Notes: a model not told the origin generated them from the letters alone. A stretch of DNA of 64,000 nt from Nocardioides seonyuensis (GCF_004683965.1 NZ_CP038436.1:3720001-3784000), one strand, 5' to 3'. Positions 1 to 8,542 are shown, numbered from the stretch's first letter. Translations and numbers: made by a program.

Positions 1-98
1 TCCCAGCGAGGTCGCTCATCGGGTCGGGGGCGCCGTCCGAGGATCGAGTTGCCCAGGGTCGCGTCGATGTTCTCGCCGTCGACCAGCACGTAGGTCAT
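1..98 (-). CDS. NYN-domain protein, N-terminal fragment (runs off the window)
   Basis: Only the first 32 codons are present, starting at the ATG complementary to 96-98 and leaving the window at base 1. The start MTYVLVDGENIDATLG is the typical first strand of NYN/PIN-like nuclease domains, where the Asp of VDGEN helps bind the catalytic metal. This points to a putative RNase or RNA-binding protein. There is a modest purine-rich stretch before the ATG. The call rests on one short motif, so the family is likely but not certain. Confidence 0.55.
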   Translation of the reverse strand, partial: MTYVLVDGENIDATLGNSILGRRPRPDERPRW

Positions 99-137
99 CC
101 GCTCCGCCACGCGACGACTCTCCCACACCTCGCGGTG

Positions 138-506
138 TCAGGCTGGTTGGTAGACCACCCGGAACGACTCCACGAGTGCGTCGCCGGCGCGGGTCACCTC
201 GGTGGTCTGCACGAGGGCGCGCGGTCGGCCGTCGGAGTCGAGCACGATCGCCAGGGTGCCGACCTCGGGGAGCTCGTCGCCGTAGTCCTCCGCCGGCGCC
301 GACAACGAGGCCTTCCCCGTGATGAGCAGGGCCTCCAGCTCGTCGTCCGCCTCACCGCTGGAGGCGTCGAACGACCAGGTGGGAGGCGGGACGCTCTCCA
401 TCGCCGTCTGGCCGAAGTAGCCGGGCGCAGGATTGAGCTTGGCGTGGAACCGGGCGAGGTTCCAGAAGGCGTCGACGTCGTCCTGGGGCTCGTCCGGTGC
501 GCTCAT
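138..506 (-). CDS. Small ASCH-like domain protein, shortened
   Basis: A 122-residue protein. The stretch GKASLSAP followed by PEVGTLAIVLDSDGRPRALV and TTEV resembles ASCH (PUA-fold, YhfF-type) proteins, which bind RNA or modified nucleosides. Known ASCH proteins usually have some 30-40 residues between TTEV and the closing FRVVY strand; here the two almost abut, so the central part appears to be missing. I chose the ATG at 504-506 because a TATCCT hexamer lies 6 bases upstream, a leaderless arrangement; a longer frame to 572 exists but lacks such a signal. Molecular role unknown. Confidence 0.6.
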   Translation of the reverse strand: MSAPDEPQDDVDAFWNLARFHAKLNPAPGYFGQTAMESVPPPTWSFDASSGEADDELEALLITGKASLSAPAEDYGDELPEVGTLAIVLDSDGRPRALVQTTEVTRAGDALVESFRVVYQPA

Positions 507-512
507 GTCCAG

Positions 513-518
513 AGGATA
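513..518 (-). promoter_or_regulatory. -10 element (TATCCT), leaderless start of the ASCH-like gene
   Basis: TATCCT on the minus strand ends 6 bases before the ATG at 506, so transcription should begin at or next to the start codon. No Shine-Dalgarno sequence is visible. Confidence 0.5.
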
Positions 519-577
519 GAGGCCCGGACCGCAGCAGCTGTTGGGACGCTCCGGGACATGCTCCGGCCGCACCCGGG

Positions 578-583
578 TACCCC
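578..583 (+). promoter_or_regulatory. Possible weak -10 (TACCCC) of the ATP-grasp gene
   Basis: TACCCC lies 6 bases before the ATG at 590. The sixth base is C rather than the usual T, so this is a weaker match than the other hexamers in the window. Confidence 0.3.
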
Positions 584-589
584 CACGCC

Positions 590-1894
590 ATGAGGGACGA
601 CGACGCGCAGACCGACCAGGACCGCCGGCACGAGCGCGAGGCGCTCACCCAGCAGGTCAACGAGGTGCTGGCCGAACGCGGCGTGCGGTTCGGGGGCGAG
701 GACGGTCACCCGTTCCGCGCCGACCCGCTCCCCCGCCTCCTCGACAAGGAGGAATGGCGGCGCCTCTCCGACGCACTGGCCCAGCGCATCCGTGCCCTCG
801 ACGCGTTCGTCTCGGACGTGTACGGCGCCCGCACGTGCGTGGCCGACGGCGTGGTCCCCGAGCGGGTGCTCCAGGGCACTCCCTACCTCGAGCCGGACCT
901 GCAGGGCCAGGCACCGCGGGGCGGCGCCTGGGTCTCGATCGGCGGCTTCGACATCGTCCGCGACGACGACGGCACGCTGCTGGTCCTCGAGGACAACCTC
1001 CGCACGCCGTCGGGGATCGCCTACGCGATGGCGGTGTCGGAGACGGTCGCGGCGGTGCGGGGGCTCGAGCCGCCCACCGGGCTGGAGGAGGCGACCCACG
1101 CCCTGCGACGGTGCCTGGAGAGCAGCAACCCCGGGTCCGAGGGAGCGCTGGTCCTGCTGACCGACGGTCCGGTCAACACCGCCTACTACGAGCACCAGCG
1201 CCTGGCCGAGGAGGCGGGCCTCCTGCTCGTCACCCCGGGCGACCTCCGTCGTACCGGCACCAGCCTGACGCTCGCCGACGGCAGCCCCGTGCGCGCGGCC
1301 TACCGGCGGACCGAGCAGGACAGCATCAACGCCGGCGGCGAGCGGACGCCGATCGCGGAGCTGCTCCTCGAGCCCTGGCGCGCAGGGGCCGTCGGGATGG
1401 TGAACTGCTACGGCACGGGCGTGGCAGACGACAAGTCGGTCTACGCCTACGTCGAGGACATGGTCCGCTACTACCTCGACGAGGAGCCCCGGATCGGTTC
1501 GGTGCCGACCTACGACCTGCTCGACCCCGCCCGTCTCGAGGAGGCACTCGACCGCCTCGAGCAGCTGGTCGCCAAGCCGCGCGACGGCGCCGGCGGCGCG
1601 GACGTCCTGATCGGACCTGCCGCATCACCCGAGGAGCTGGAGTCGACGAGGTCAGCCCTGCGGGCCCACCCGGAGAACTGGATCGTGCAGCACGTGGTGA
1701 GCCTGTCGACCCAGCCGACGGTGATCGACGGGAAGGTGCAACCGCGACACGTCGACCTGCGGCCGTTCGCGTTCTACGACGGCGAGCAGGTGACGGTGCC
1801 CACCGGCGGTCTCACCCGGGTCGCCCTCGAGGAGGGCGAGATGGTGGTCAACTCCTCGCAGGACGGCGGGGCGAAGGCCACCTGGGTGGTCTGA
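590..1894 (+). CDS. Circularly permuted ATP-grasp protein (DUF404/DUF407 type)
   Basis: A 434-residue cytosolic protein of the circularly permuted ATP-grasp family. Recognisable blocks include GFDIVRDDDG and LEDNLRTPSGIAYA near the N-terminus, VNCYGTGVADDKSVYAYVEDMV in pieces near residue 280, and a C-terminal DLRPFAFYDG segment with a closing NSSQDGGAKATWVV. Such enzymes are predicted to ligate amino or carboxyl groups using ATP; the natural substrate is unknown. In many actinobacteria the gene sits beside an alpha-E domain protein and a transglutaminase-like protein; neither is here, so it looks like an orphan copy. It ends 17 bases from the convergent sufT. The ATG at 590 is preferred over an upstream in-frame ATG at 497, which would overlap the divergent ASCH gene. 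Confidence 0.8.
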   Translation: MRDDDAQTDQDRRHEREALTQQVNEVLAERGVRFGGEDGHPFRADPLPRLLDKEEWRRLSDALAQRIRALDAFVSDVYGARTCVADGVVPERVLQGTPYLEPDLQGQAPRGGAWVSIGGFDIVRDDDGTLLVLEDNLRTPSGIAYAMAVSETVAAVRGLEPPTGLEEATHALRRCLESSNPGSEGALVLLTDGPVNTAYYEHQRLAEEAGLLLVTPGDLRRTGTSLTLADGSPVRAAYRRTEQDSINAGGERTPIAELLLEPWRAGAVGMVNCYGTGVADDKSVYAYVEDMVRYYLDEEPRIGSVPTYDLLDPARLEEALDRLEQLVAKPRDGAGGADVLIGPAASPEELESTRSALRAHPENWIVQHVVSLSTQPTVIDGKVQPRHVDLRPFAFYDGEQVTVPTGGLTRVALEEGEMVVNSSQDGGAKATWVV

Positions 1895-1911
1895 GGAGGC
1901 GCTGGCCGCTC

Positions 1912-2313
1912 TCAGACGTTGAAGCCGAGGGCGCGCAGCTGCTCACGGCCGTCGTCGGTGATCTTGTCCGGGCCCCACGGCGGCATCCACACCCAGTTGA
2001 TGGCGACGTCGTTGACCAGCCCCTCGAGCGCCGACTCGGTCTGGTCGGTGATGACGTCGGTGAGGGGGCACGCAGCCGAGGTGAGCGTCATGTCGAGCAC
2101 GACGTTGGAGCCCTCGTCGAGGTGGACGTCGTAGACGAGGCCGAGGTCGACGACGTTGATGCCCAGCTCAGGGTCGACGACGTCCTTCATCGCCTCGGTG
2201 ACGTCGTCCTTGGTCACGGTGGAGACACCTCCGGCGGCGCTGACCGCCTGGGGCACCTCGGGCAGGTCGCCGTGGTCGACGGGAGTGTGGTCGATCGGGC
2301 TGCTGTCAGTCAT
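1912..2313 (-). CDS. sufT: SufT-like MIP18/DUF59 iron-sulfur assembly factor
   Basis: A 133-residue protein ending the suf operon. A Ser/Pro/His-rich N-terminus of about 35 residues precedes the MIP18 domain: VTEAMKDVVDPELGINVVDLG, shown here in its family form, and a TLTSAACPLTDV segment containing the single conserved Cys. Family members assist Fe-S cluster maturation or delivery to target proteins. The ATG at 2311-2313 overlaps the sufU stop by four bases and has an AAGGAG ribosome site, so it is preferred over an upstream ATG at 2379. It corresponds in position to Rv1466 of M. tuberculosis. Confidence 0.88.
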   Translation of the reverse strand: MTDSSPIDHTPVDHGDLPEVPQAVSAAGGVSTVTKDDVTEAMKDVVDPELGINVVDLGLVYDVHLDEGSNVVLDMTLTSAACPLTDVITDQTESALEGLVNDVAINWVWMPPWGPDKITDDGREQLRALGFNV

Positions 2314-2756
2314 GAGCTCTCCTTCGAAAGAGTCTGGGACGTGGCGTCCTTCCAGGCCATCCAGCCGAGCAGGGCGCACTTGACGCGTGCGGGGAACTTC
2401 GCGACGCCGGCGAACGCGATGCCGTCCTCGAGGACGTCCTCGTCGGGCTCCACCTGGCCCTTGCCCTGCATGAGCGTGAGGAACGACTCGTGGATCCGCA
2501 TCGCTTCATCGACCGGCTTGCCGATGACCAGGTCGGCCATCACCGACGCCGAAGCCTGCGAGATGGAGCACCCCTGGGCGTCGTACGACACGTCGTCGAC
2601 GACACCGTCCTCGACGTGCACCCGCAACGTGACCTCGTCACCACAGGTGGGGTTGACGTGGTGCACCTCGGCCTCGAAGGGCTCTCGGAGCCCTGCGTGG
2701 TGGGGGTTCTTGTAGTGGTCCAGGATGATCTCCTGGTAGAGCGTGTCAAGGTCCAT
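2310..2756 (-). CDS. sufU: SufU, zinc-dependent sulfurtransferase for Fe-S assembly
   Basis: A 148-residue IscU-fold protein. SufU accepts persulfide sulfur from SufS and passes it to the SufBCD scaffold. The three expected Cys ligands are visible in NPTCGDEV, GCSISQAS and KCALLGW, and the Asp two residues after the first Cys, which completes the zinc site, is present. It starts 4 bases after sufS ends and its stop overlaps the start of sufT, so translation is probably coupled. A longer upstream reading frame exists but the extra N-terminus is Arg/Pro-rich shadow sequence from sufS. Confidence 0.93.
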   Translation of the reverse strand: MDLDTLYQEIILDHYKNPHHAGLREPFEAEVHHVNPTCGDEVTLRVHVEDGVVDDVSYDAQGCSISQASASVMADLVIGKPVDEAMRIHESFLTLMQGKGQVEPDEDVLEDGIAFAGVAKFPARVKCALLGWMAWKDATSQTLSKESS

Positions 2757-2760
2757 CAGG

Positions 2761-4002
2761 TCAACCCACCTTGAAGTAGGAACGTGTGTGGTGGAGTCCC
2801 TCGACGAGTGCGTCGATCTCGGCCGGCGTCGTGTAGAGGTAGGACGACATCCGCGTCGAGGCCTGCACGCCGAAACGTGCGTGTGCCGGCTTGGCACAGT
2901 GGTGGCCGGCGCGCACCGCGATCCCGCGTGAGTCGAGCACCTGGGCGATGTCGTGGGGGTGGACCTCCTCCAGCTCGAACGCGATCGCGCCCCCGCGCTC
3001 GGAGGCCGTCAGCGGCCCCAGCACGGTCAGGCCCGGGACCGTCTGCAGGCCCTCGAGCGCGTAGGCGGTGACCGCCTGCTCGTGGGCGTGGACGGCGTCC
3101 AGCCCGATGTGCGCGAGGTAGTCGACTGCGGCTCCGAGGCCGACGGCCTCGACGATCGGCGGGGTGCCGGCCTCGAACCGGTGCGGGGCCTTGGCATAGG
3201 TCGAGCGCGCCATGGTGACGGTCTCGATCATCTCGCCCCCGCCGTGGAAGGGCGGCAGCTCGTTGAGGAGCGCCTCGCGACCCCAGAGGACGCCGATGCC
3301 GGTCGGGCCGCACACCTTGTGCCCGGTGAACACCAGGAAGTCGCAGCCGACCTCCTGGACGTCCACGGGCAGCTGGGGCGCTGCCTGCGAGGCGTCGATC
3401 ACCGAGAGTGCACCGTGTGCCCGGGCACGCACGACGAGGTCGACGACGGGGTTGATCGTGCCCAGCATGTTGGACACCCAGGTGAACGCGACCACCTTGG
3501 TGTGCTCGTCGACCAGCTGGTCGGCGTTGGTGAGGTCGAGGTGACCGTCGTCAGTGATCCCGAACCACCGGAGCTCTGCGCCTGAGCGCTCGCAGGCGAG
3601 CTGCCACGACACGATGTTGGAGTGGTGCTCCATCTCCGTGATCACGACGTTGTCGCCCGGACCGAGCTCGATGGTGCGAGCGAGGAGGTTCAACGCCTCG
3701 GTGGCGTTCTTGGTGAAGACCACCTCGTTGCGCGAGGCGGCGTTGAGGAACGACGCGACCTTGTCGCGCGCGTCCTCGAAGGCCTCCGTGGACTCCGCCC
3801 CGAGCTGGTGCATGGCGCGGGCGATGTTGGCGTTGTGCCTCTCGAGGTGGTCGACCATCGTGTCGATGACGACCTGCGGCTTCTGGGAGGTGTTCGCGCT
3901 GTCGAGGTAGACCAGCGGGAACCCACCCGCGAGCGTGCGCTCGAGGATCGGGAAGTCCTTGCGGATGACTTCCAGCTCGGGGAGGAGGCCGGGCAGGGTC
4001 AT
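2761..4002 (-). CDS. sufS: SufS, PLP-dependent cysteine desulfurase
   Basis: A 413-residue class V aminotransferase-fold enzyme (group II desulfurase). It removes sulfur from cysteine to give alanine and an enzyme persulfide, which SufU receives. The PLP lysine is in TGHKVCGPTG and the catalytic Cys in RAGHHCAKPAHARFG, both typical of SufS/CsdB enzymes. N-terminal DSANTSQKPQ is the substrate-binding segment. Length is normal. The ATG overlaps the sufC stop as ATGA, so it lies inside the suf operon directly before sufU. Confidence 0.95.
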   Translation of the reverse strand: MTLPGLLPELEVIRKDFPILERTLAGGFPLVYLDSANTSQKPQVVIDTMVDHLERHNANIARAMHQLGAESTEAFEDARDKVASFLNAASRNEVVFTKNATEALNLLARTIELGPGDNVVITEMEHHSNIVSWQLACERSGAELRWFGITDDGHLDLTNADQLVDEHTKVVAFTWVSNMLGTINPVVDLVVRARAHGALSVIDASQAAPQLPVDVQEVGCDFLVFTGHKVCGPTGIGVLWGREALLNELPPFHGGGEMIETVTMARSTYAKAPHRFEAGTPPIVEAVGLGAAVDYLAHIGLDAVHAHEQAVTAYALEGLQTVPGLTVLGPLTASERGGAIAFELEEVHPHDIAQVLDSRGIAVRAGHHCAKPAHARFGVQASTRMSSYLYTTPAEIDALVEGLHHTRSYFKVG

Positions 4003-4763
4003 CAGACCGCCGCAGTCCTGACGTACTTGTCGTAGCCCTCTGCCTCGAGCTGGTCGGCCAGCTCGCGGCCCCCGGACTCCGCGACCTTGCCGTCGACGAA
4101 GACGTGGACGAAGGTCGGCTCGATGTAGCGCAGGATCCGGGTGTAGTGCGTGATCAGCAGGACGCCCTTGCCCTCGCGCGCGCGGAAGCGGTTGACGCCC
4201 TCGGCGACGACCTTGAGCGCGTCGATGTCGAGGCCGGAGTCGGTCTCGTCGAGGACGGCGACCTTGGGGTCGAGGAGCTCCAGCTGGGCGATCTCGTGGC
4301 GCTTCTTCTCACCACCGGAGAAGCCCTCGTTGACCGAGCGCGTGCCGAAGGTGGGGTCCAGGTCGAGCGCCTGGAGCGCGGTGTTGACGTCCTTGACCCA
4401 GGTGCGGAGCTTGGGGGCCTCGCCGTCGATCGCGGTCTTCGCGGTGCGCAGGAAGTTCGACACGGAGACGCCGGGCACCTCGACGGGGTACTGCATGGCG
4501 AGGAAGAGACCCGCCCGGGCCCGCTCGTCGACCGACATGGCCAGCACGTCGGCGCCGTCGAGCGTCACCGAGCCACCGGTCACGGTGTACTTGGGGTGCC
4601 CGGCGATGGAGTAGGCCAGCGTCGACTTGCCCGAGCCGTTGGGACCCATGATCGCGTGGGTCTCGCCGTCCTTGATGGTGAGCGTGACGCCCTTGAGGAT
4701 CTCCTTCGGGCCGTCCTCGGTCTCGACGGTGACGTGCAGGTCCTTGATGTCCAAGGTGGTCAT
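4002..4763 (-). CDS. sufC: SufC, ATPase of the SufBCD scaffold
   Basis: A 253-residue ABC-type ATPase without membrane partner. Walker A GPNGSGKST (about residue 38), signature SGGEKKR and a Walker B/D-loop VLDETDSGLD characteristic of SufC are all present. SufC dimerises on SufB-SufD and drives the opening that allows cluster assembly. The chosen ATG at 4761-4763 overlaps the stop of the Rieske gene (ATGA), and its own stop overlaps sufS. The remainder of the longer upstream frame is antisense-like sequence. Confidence 0.95.
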   Translation of the reverse strand: MTTLDIKDLHVTVETEDGPKEILKGVTLTIKDGETHAIMGPNGSGKSTLAYSIAGHPKYTVTGGSVTLDGADVLAMSVDERARAGLFLAMQYPVEVPGVSVSNFLRTAKTAIDGEAPKLRTWVKDVNTALQALDLDPTFGTRSVNEGFSGGEKKRHEIAQLELLDPKVAVLDETDSGLDIDALKVVAEGVNRFRAREGKGVLLITHYTRILRYIEPTFVHVFVDGKVAESGGRELADQLEAEGYDKYVRTAAV

Positions 4764-5095
4764 GAGGGGGTGACTCCGTTCAGGGTGGTGTCGACGTCGA
4801 CGTACACGTCTCCAGAGCGCACGTCGACAGGGAAGGTGGAGACCGGCTCGGTGGCCGGGAGGTTGGTGGGCTTGCCGGTGCGCAGGTCGAACATCGACCC
4901 GTGCAGCCAGCACTCGATCTGGCAGTCGGCGACCTCGCCCTCGCTCAGCGCCACCTCGGCGTGCGAGCAGAGGTCCTGCAGCGCGAAGACCTCCTCGCCG
5001 TTGCGGGCGACCGCGACCTCGAGGTCGCCGATCGTCACGGCGAGAGCCTGGTCGGCCGGGACCTCGTCGAGGGAGCAGGCGCGCACGAACGTCAT
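4760..5095 (-). CDS. Rieske-type [2Fe-2S] ferredoxin of the suf operon
   Basis: A 111-residue soluble Rieske protein. The paired cluster motifs are DLCSHAEVAL (C-x-H) and ECWLHGSMFD (C-x-x-H), which bind a [2Fe-2S] cluster through two Cys and two His. It resembles the ferredoxin subunit of non-heme iron oxygenases (NirD/BphA3-like), but no oxygenase is nearby. Its position between sufD and sufC, with 4-base overlaps on both sides, argues for a housekeeping role in supplying electrons or iron during cluster assembly. That role is inferred from context only. Confidence 0.88.
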   Translation of the reverse strand: MTFVRACSLDEVPADQALAVTIGDLEVAVARNGEEVFALQDLCSHAEVALSEGEVADCQIECWLHGSMFDLRTGKPTNLPATEPVSTFPVDVRSGDVYVDVDTTLNGVTPS

Positions 5096-6288
5096 GAACC
5101 GGCCCCCGCGATCTCCTTGAGGACGTTCTTGGCGAGCTCGGCCTCGACCGTGGTCAGCAGGCGGTCCTCGATCGAGGGGACGCCGACCTTGCGGATCAGG
5201 TCGTTGAAGAACCCGTGGACGACCAGACGCTGGGCCTCCTGCTCGGACACGCCGCGCGACTGGAGGTAGAAGAGCTGGTTGTCGTCGAAACGAGCGGTGG
5301 CGCTGGCGTGCCCGGCGCCCTCGATCTCGCCCGTCTCGATCTCCAGGTTGGGGATCGAGTCGGCCTGGCAGCCGTCGGTGAGCACGAGGTTGCGGTTCTC
5401 CTCGTAGGTCTCGATCCCTTCGGCGATCTTGCGGATGAGGACGTTGCCGACCCACACCGTGTGGGCCTTCTCCCCCTGCAAGGCCCCCTTGTAGACCGCG
5501 TGGCTCTTGGTCCGCGGGGCGTTGTGGTCGGCGAAGATCCGGTGCTCGATGTGCTGGCCGGCGTCGGCGAAGTAGAGGCCGAGGAGCTCGGCGGAGCCGC
5601 CGGGCCCGTCATAGGTGACGTTGGCGTCCATCCGCACCACGTCCCCGCCGAAGGAGATCGCGGCGTGCTTGTAGGACGCGTCGCGACCGACCAGCGCCTG
5701 GTGGTGGGAGAGGTGCACCGCGTCGTCGGCCCAGTCCTGGATCGAGACGACTGTGACGTCGGCGCCCTCGCCGACCACGATCTCGACGACCGCCGCCACA
5801 GCGGCGGAGCCGGTGTGGTTGACCACGACCACCGCCTTGCTGTGACGACCGAAGCGGAGCACGACGTGACCACCGCTGGTCACCGTGGCGTCGGTGCCGT
5901 CGACCTCGAGGACGATGGGCTCGGTGGCCTCAAGCTCGGCCGGGACGTCGACGAGCAGCGTGGCGGGAACCTCGGCCAGGACACGCGCGGCGAAGCGGGT
6001 GTTGGGCGCCCAGCCGCTCACCCCGCGCAGTGCCCGGGCTTCCTCACCCGTCACCGGCCCCACGTGGACGCCGTCGGGTGCGGTCCACGAGGTCCTGGTG
6101 TTGCGACCGTCGAGGGGAGCGTCGGCGTGGAGCTGCTTGAGCCGCTTGAGCGGGGTGAACCGCCAGATCTCCTCGCGACCGGTCGGCACGGGGTTGTCGG
6201 CGACCTCGAAGGAGCCCACCGGGTTGAGGTGGCTCTCGACCTTGTCCTGCTCCAGGGCGGAGCGGACCGAATCAGTGGTGACTGTCAC
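5092..6288 (-). CDS. sufD: SufD, Fe-S scaffold subunit
   Basis: A 398-residue beta-helical protein of the SufB/SufD family. The N-terminal region REEIWRFTPLKRLKQL is typical of SufD. The C-terminal core has HRIFADHNAPRTKSHAVYKG and SIPNLEIETGEIEGAGHASA, where the histidine equivalent to the E. coli SufD metal ligand lies. It pairs with SufB and two SufC subunits. It starts 110 bases after sufB, the only large gap in the operon, and overlaps the Rieske gene at its 3' end. Confidence 0.93.
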   Translation of the reverse strand: MTVTTDSVRSALEQDKVESHLNPVGSFEVADNPVPTGREEIWRFTPLKRLKQLHADAPLDGRNTRTSWTAPDGVHVGPVTGEEARALRGVSGWAPNTRFAARVLAEVPATLLVDVPAELEATEPIVLEVDGTDATVTSGGHVVLRFGRHSKAVVVVNHTGSAAVAAVVEIVVGEGADVTVVSIQDWADDAVHLSHHQALVGRDASYKHAAISFGGDVVRMDANVTYDGPGGSAELLGLYFADAGQHIEHRIFADHNAPRTKSHAVYKGALQGEKAHTVWVGNVLIRKIAEGIETYEENRNLVLTDGCQADSIPNLEIETGEIEGAGHASATARFDDNQLFYLQSRGVSEQEAQRLVVHGFFNDLIRKVGVPSIEDRLLTTVEAELAKNVLKEIAGAGS

Positions 6289-6353
6289 TACATCTCTTTC
6301 TACGGGTACGGCGCTGTGCTTGTCTTGCTTCGGACGCTGCGGGGCTCGCCTCC

Positions 6354-6378
6354 GCCGGACCTCGTTGCTCGGCCCGGC
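6354..6378 (-). other. Stem-loop in the sufB-sufD spacer
   Basis: On the minus strand GCCGGGCC pairs with GGTCCGGC (one G-U pair) around a 9-base loop, giving an 8-bp GC-rich stem. It lies in the 110-base untranslated spacer of an operon whose other junctions overlap. It could slow ribosomes, protect the sufB mRNA end or act as a partial terminator that sets the SufB:SufD ratio; function is inferred. The flanking GA/GC-rich sequence could also be a dispersed repeat. Confidence 0.45.
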
Positions 6379-6398
6379 TCCGGCTCACTCCTCGGTCC

Positions 6399-7829
6399 TC
6401 AGCCGACGGCCCCTTCCATCTGCAGCTCGATCAGGCGGTTGAGCTCGAGGGCGTACTCCATGGGGAGCTCCTTGGCGATGGGCTCGACGAAGCCGCGCAC
6501 GATCATCGCCATCGCCTCGTCCTGCTCCATGCCACGCGACATGAGGTAGAAGAGCTGGTCGTCGGAGACCTTGGAGACGCTGGCCTCGTGACCCATCGAC
6601 ACGTCGTCCTCGCGGATGTCGACGTAGGGATAGGTGTCGGACCGGCTGATCTGGTCGACCAGCAGCGCGTCGCACAGGACGTTGGACTTGGAGCCGTGAG
6701 CGCCCTCGTTGACCTGGATGAGGCCGCGGTAGGACGTGCGACCACCGCCGCGGGCCACCGACTTGCTCAGGATGGAGCTCGAGGTGTTCGGTGCCGCGTG
6801 CACCATCTTGGCGCCGGCGTCCTGGTGCTGGCCCTCGCCGGCGAACGCGATCGAGAGCGTCTCGCCCTTGGCGTGCTCACCCATCAGGTAGATCGCGGGG
6901 TACTTCATCGTGATCTTGGAGCCGATGTTGCCGTCGACCCACTCCATCGTGGCGCCCTCCTCGCAGGTGGCGCGCTTGGTGACGAGGTTGTAGACGTTGT
7001 TGGACCAGTTCTGGATGGTCGTGTAGCGGCAGCGGCCACCCTTCTTCACGATGATCTCCACGACCGCGGAGTGCAGCGAGTCGGAGGAGTAGATCGGCGC
7101 GGTGCAGCCCTCGACGTAGTGCACGTAGGCGCCCTCGTCGACGATGATCAGCGTCCGCTCGAACTGCCCCATGTTCTCGGTGTTGATCCGGAAGTAGGCC
7201 TGCAGCGGGATGTCCACGTGGACGCCCGGCGGGACGTAGATGAAAGAGCCGCCCGACCACACGCTGGTGTTGAGCGCGGAGAACTTGTTGTCACCGACCG
7301 GGATGACGGTCGTGAAGTACTCCTTGAAGAGCTCCTCGTGCTCCCGAAGCGCCGTGTCGGTGTCGACGAAGATGACGCCCTGCTCCTCGAGGTCCTCACG
7401 GATCGAGTGGTAGACGACCTCGGACTCGTACTGGGCGGCGACGCCGGAGACCAGGCGCTGCTTCTCGGCCTCGGGGATGCCGAGCTTGTCGTAGGTGTTC
7501 TTGATGTCCTCGGGGAGGTCCTCCCACGAGGTGGCCTGCTTCTCGCTGGAGCGGACGAAGTACTTGATGTTGTCGAAGTCGATCGTGGAGAGGTCGGAGC
7601 CCCACGTCGGAAGCGGCTTGCGGTCGAAGAGCTTGAGCCCCTTGAGGCGCAGGTCGAGCATCCACTGCGGCTCGCTCTTCTTCGCCGAGATGTCTCGGAC
7701 GACCTCCTCGCTGAGGCCCCGGGTGGCTGCGGAACCGGCCTCGTCGGAGTCGGCCCAGCCGAACTCGTAGCGGCCGATGCCCTTCAGCTCGGGGTTCAGC
7801 TCTTCGATGCTGAGGTTCTGGGCAGTCAT
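6399..7829 (-). CDS. sufB: SufB, Fe-S cluster scaffold
   Basis: A 476-residue SufB. Diagnostic stretches are [26 protein letters not shown] with the conserved Cys, [18 protein letters not shown] and the C-terminal [14 protein letters not shown] with [17 protein letters not shown]. SufB carries the nascent cluster and forms the SufBC2D complex. There is no intein, unlike the mycobacterial homologue. The ATG at 7827-7829 overlaps the sufR stop (ATGA), so the first two genes of the operon are translationally coupled. Confidence 0.95.
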   Translation of the reverse strand: MTAQNLSIEELNPELKGIGRYEFGWADSDEAGSAATRGLSEEVVRDISAKKSEPQWMLDLRLKGLKLFDRKPLPTWGSDLSTIDFDNIKYFVRSSEKQATSWEDLPEDIKNTYDKLGIPEAEKQRLVSGVAAQYESEVVYHSIREDLEEQGVIFVDTDTALREHEELFKEYFTTVIPVGDNKFSALNTSVWSGGSFIYVPPGVHVDIPLQAYFRINTENMGQFERTLIIVDEGAYVHYVEGCTAPIYSSDSLHSAVVEIIVKKGGRCRYTTIQNWSNNVYNLVTKRATCEEGATMEWVDGNIGSKITMKYPAIYLMGEHAKGETLSIAFAGEGQHQDAGAKMVHAAPNTSSSILSKSVARGGGRTSYRGLIQVNEGAHGSKSNVLCDALLVDQISRSDTYPYVDIREDDVSMGHEASVSKVSDDQLFYLMSRGMEQDEAMAMIVRGFVEPIAKELPMEYALELNRLIELQMEGAVG

Positions 7830-8506
7830 GCCTTCTCCTTCTTCGGGGTCTGGGGGATGCAGGTCGTGCACACGCCGTCGCCGTGGGCGATGGTGGCGAG
7901 CCGCTGGACGTGGGTGCCGAGCACGAGGCCGATCGCCTCGGTCTCGGCCTCGCACAGCTGCGGGAACTCATGGGCGACGTGGGACACGGGGCAGTGCTGC
8001 TGGCAGAGCTGGTCGCCGACGGGCAGCTCCCGCACGCTGGCGGCGTAGCCCTCCGCACTGAAGACCCTCGCCAGGGCCTCGGCAGGACTCAGGGTCGGGT
8101 CCTGGGCGATCACGTCGGCGTAGTCGCGCCCCACGAAGGCGACGCGCCTGCGCGCGAACTCGACCACGGCCTGCTCCCCGCCGGTCTCGGCGAGGAAGCG
8201 GAGGGCCTGCACAGCGAGGTCGTCGTACTGCTGGTCGAACTGGTCGCGCCCGCTCTCGGTGAGGGCGAAGACCCGGGCGGGCCGTCCGCGGGTGCGGCTG
8301 CCGTAGACCTTCTTCTCGCGCGACTCGACGATGCCCTCCTCGACCAGGTGGTCGAGGTGGCGGCGCACAGCGGCCGGCGTGAGGGCGAGCCGACCGGCCA
8401 GGTCGGCGGCGGTGGAAGGGCCGTTCTCGAGGATCGACCGAGCCACGCGCTCACGCGTGGGAGCGTCCCCCTCAGGGGGCGCCGTCGTCGTCCTCATGAA
8501 TTCCAC
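7826..8506 (-). CDS. sufR: SufR, Fe-S-sensing repressor of the suf operon
   Basis: A 226-residue winged-helix regulator. Residues of about 20-80 form an ArsR/DeoR-like DNA-binding domain ([20 protein letters not shown]). A C-terminal Cys cluster, [18 protein letters not shown], is the expected [4Fe-4S] site; two further Cys occur near the end in VCTTC. SufR senses cluster status and represses suf transcription. It is the first gene of the operon. The GTG at 8506 is preferred because a CACACT hexamer lies 6 bases upstream; an ATG three codons later (8497) is an alternative. Confidence 0.92.
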   Translation of the reverse strand: MEFMRTTTAPPEGDAPTRERVARSILENGPSTAADLAGRLALTPAAVRRHLDHLVEEGIVESREKKVYGSRTRGRPARVFALTESGRDQFDQQYDDLAVQALRFLAETGGEQAVVEFARRRVAFVGRDYADVIAQDPTLSPAEALARVFSAEGYAASVRELPVGDQLCQQHCPVSHVAHEFPQLCEAETEAIGLVLGTHVQRLATIAHGDGVCTTCIPQTPKKEKA

Positions 8507-8517
8507 AACGCCAGTGT
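8503..8517 (-). promoter_or_regulatory. Candidate SufR operator
   Basis: The minus strand reads ACACT-N5-TGTGG, one mismatch from the ACACT-N5-TGTGA site known to me for mycobacterial SufR. It covers most of the putative -10 hexamer and the sufR start codon, the position expected for an autorepressor. Confidence 0.6.
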
Positions 8518-8542
8518 GTCGTTAATGCTTCCCCCGCTTCAA
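8513..8542 (-). promoter_or_regulatory. Candidate suf operon promoter
   Basis: On the minus strand TTGAAG (8542-8537) is separated by 18 bases from CACACT (8518-8513), which in turn lies 6 bases before the sufR GTG. Start of transcription would coincide with the GTG, giving a leaderless suf mRNA. The -10 is a weak match, as is common for regulated promoters. Confidence 0.5.

Noticed and set aside
541..2715. Very long plus-strand open frame of over 700 codons across the ATP-grasp and suf genes
   Set aside because: It is an Arg/Pro/Gly-rich shadow of real genes in a high-GC genome; family motifs are in the other frames.
4760..5095. Ferredoxin of a ring-hydroxylating dioxygenase
   Set aside because: No oxygenase subunits nearby and the gene is locked inside the suf operon by overlaps.
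6399..7829. Intein in sufB, as in mycobacteria
   Set aside because: The protein is 476 residues and uninterrupted across all SufB motifs.
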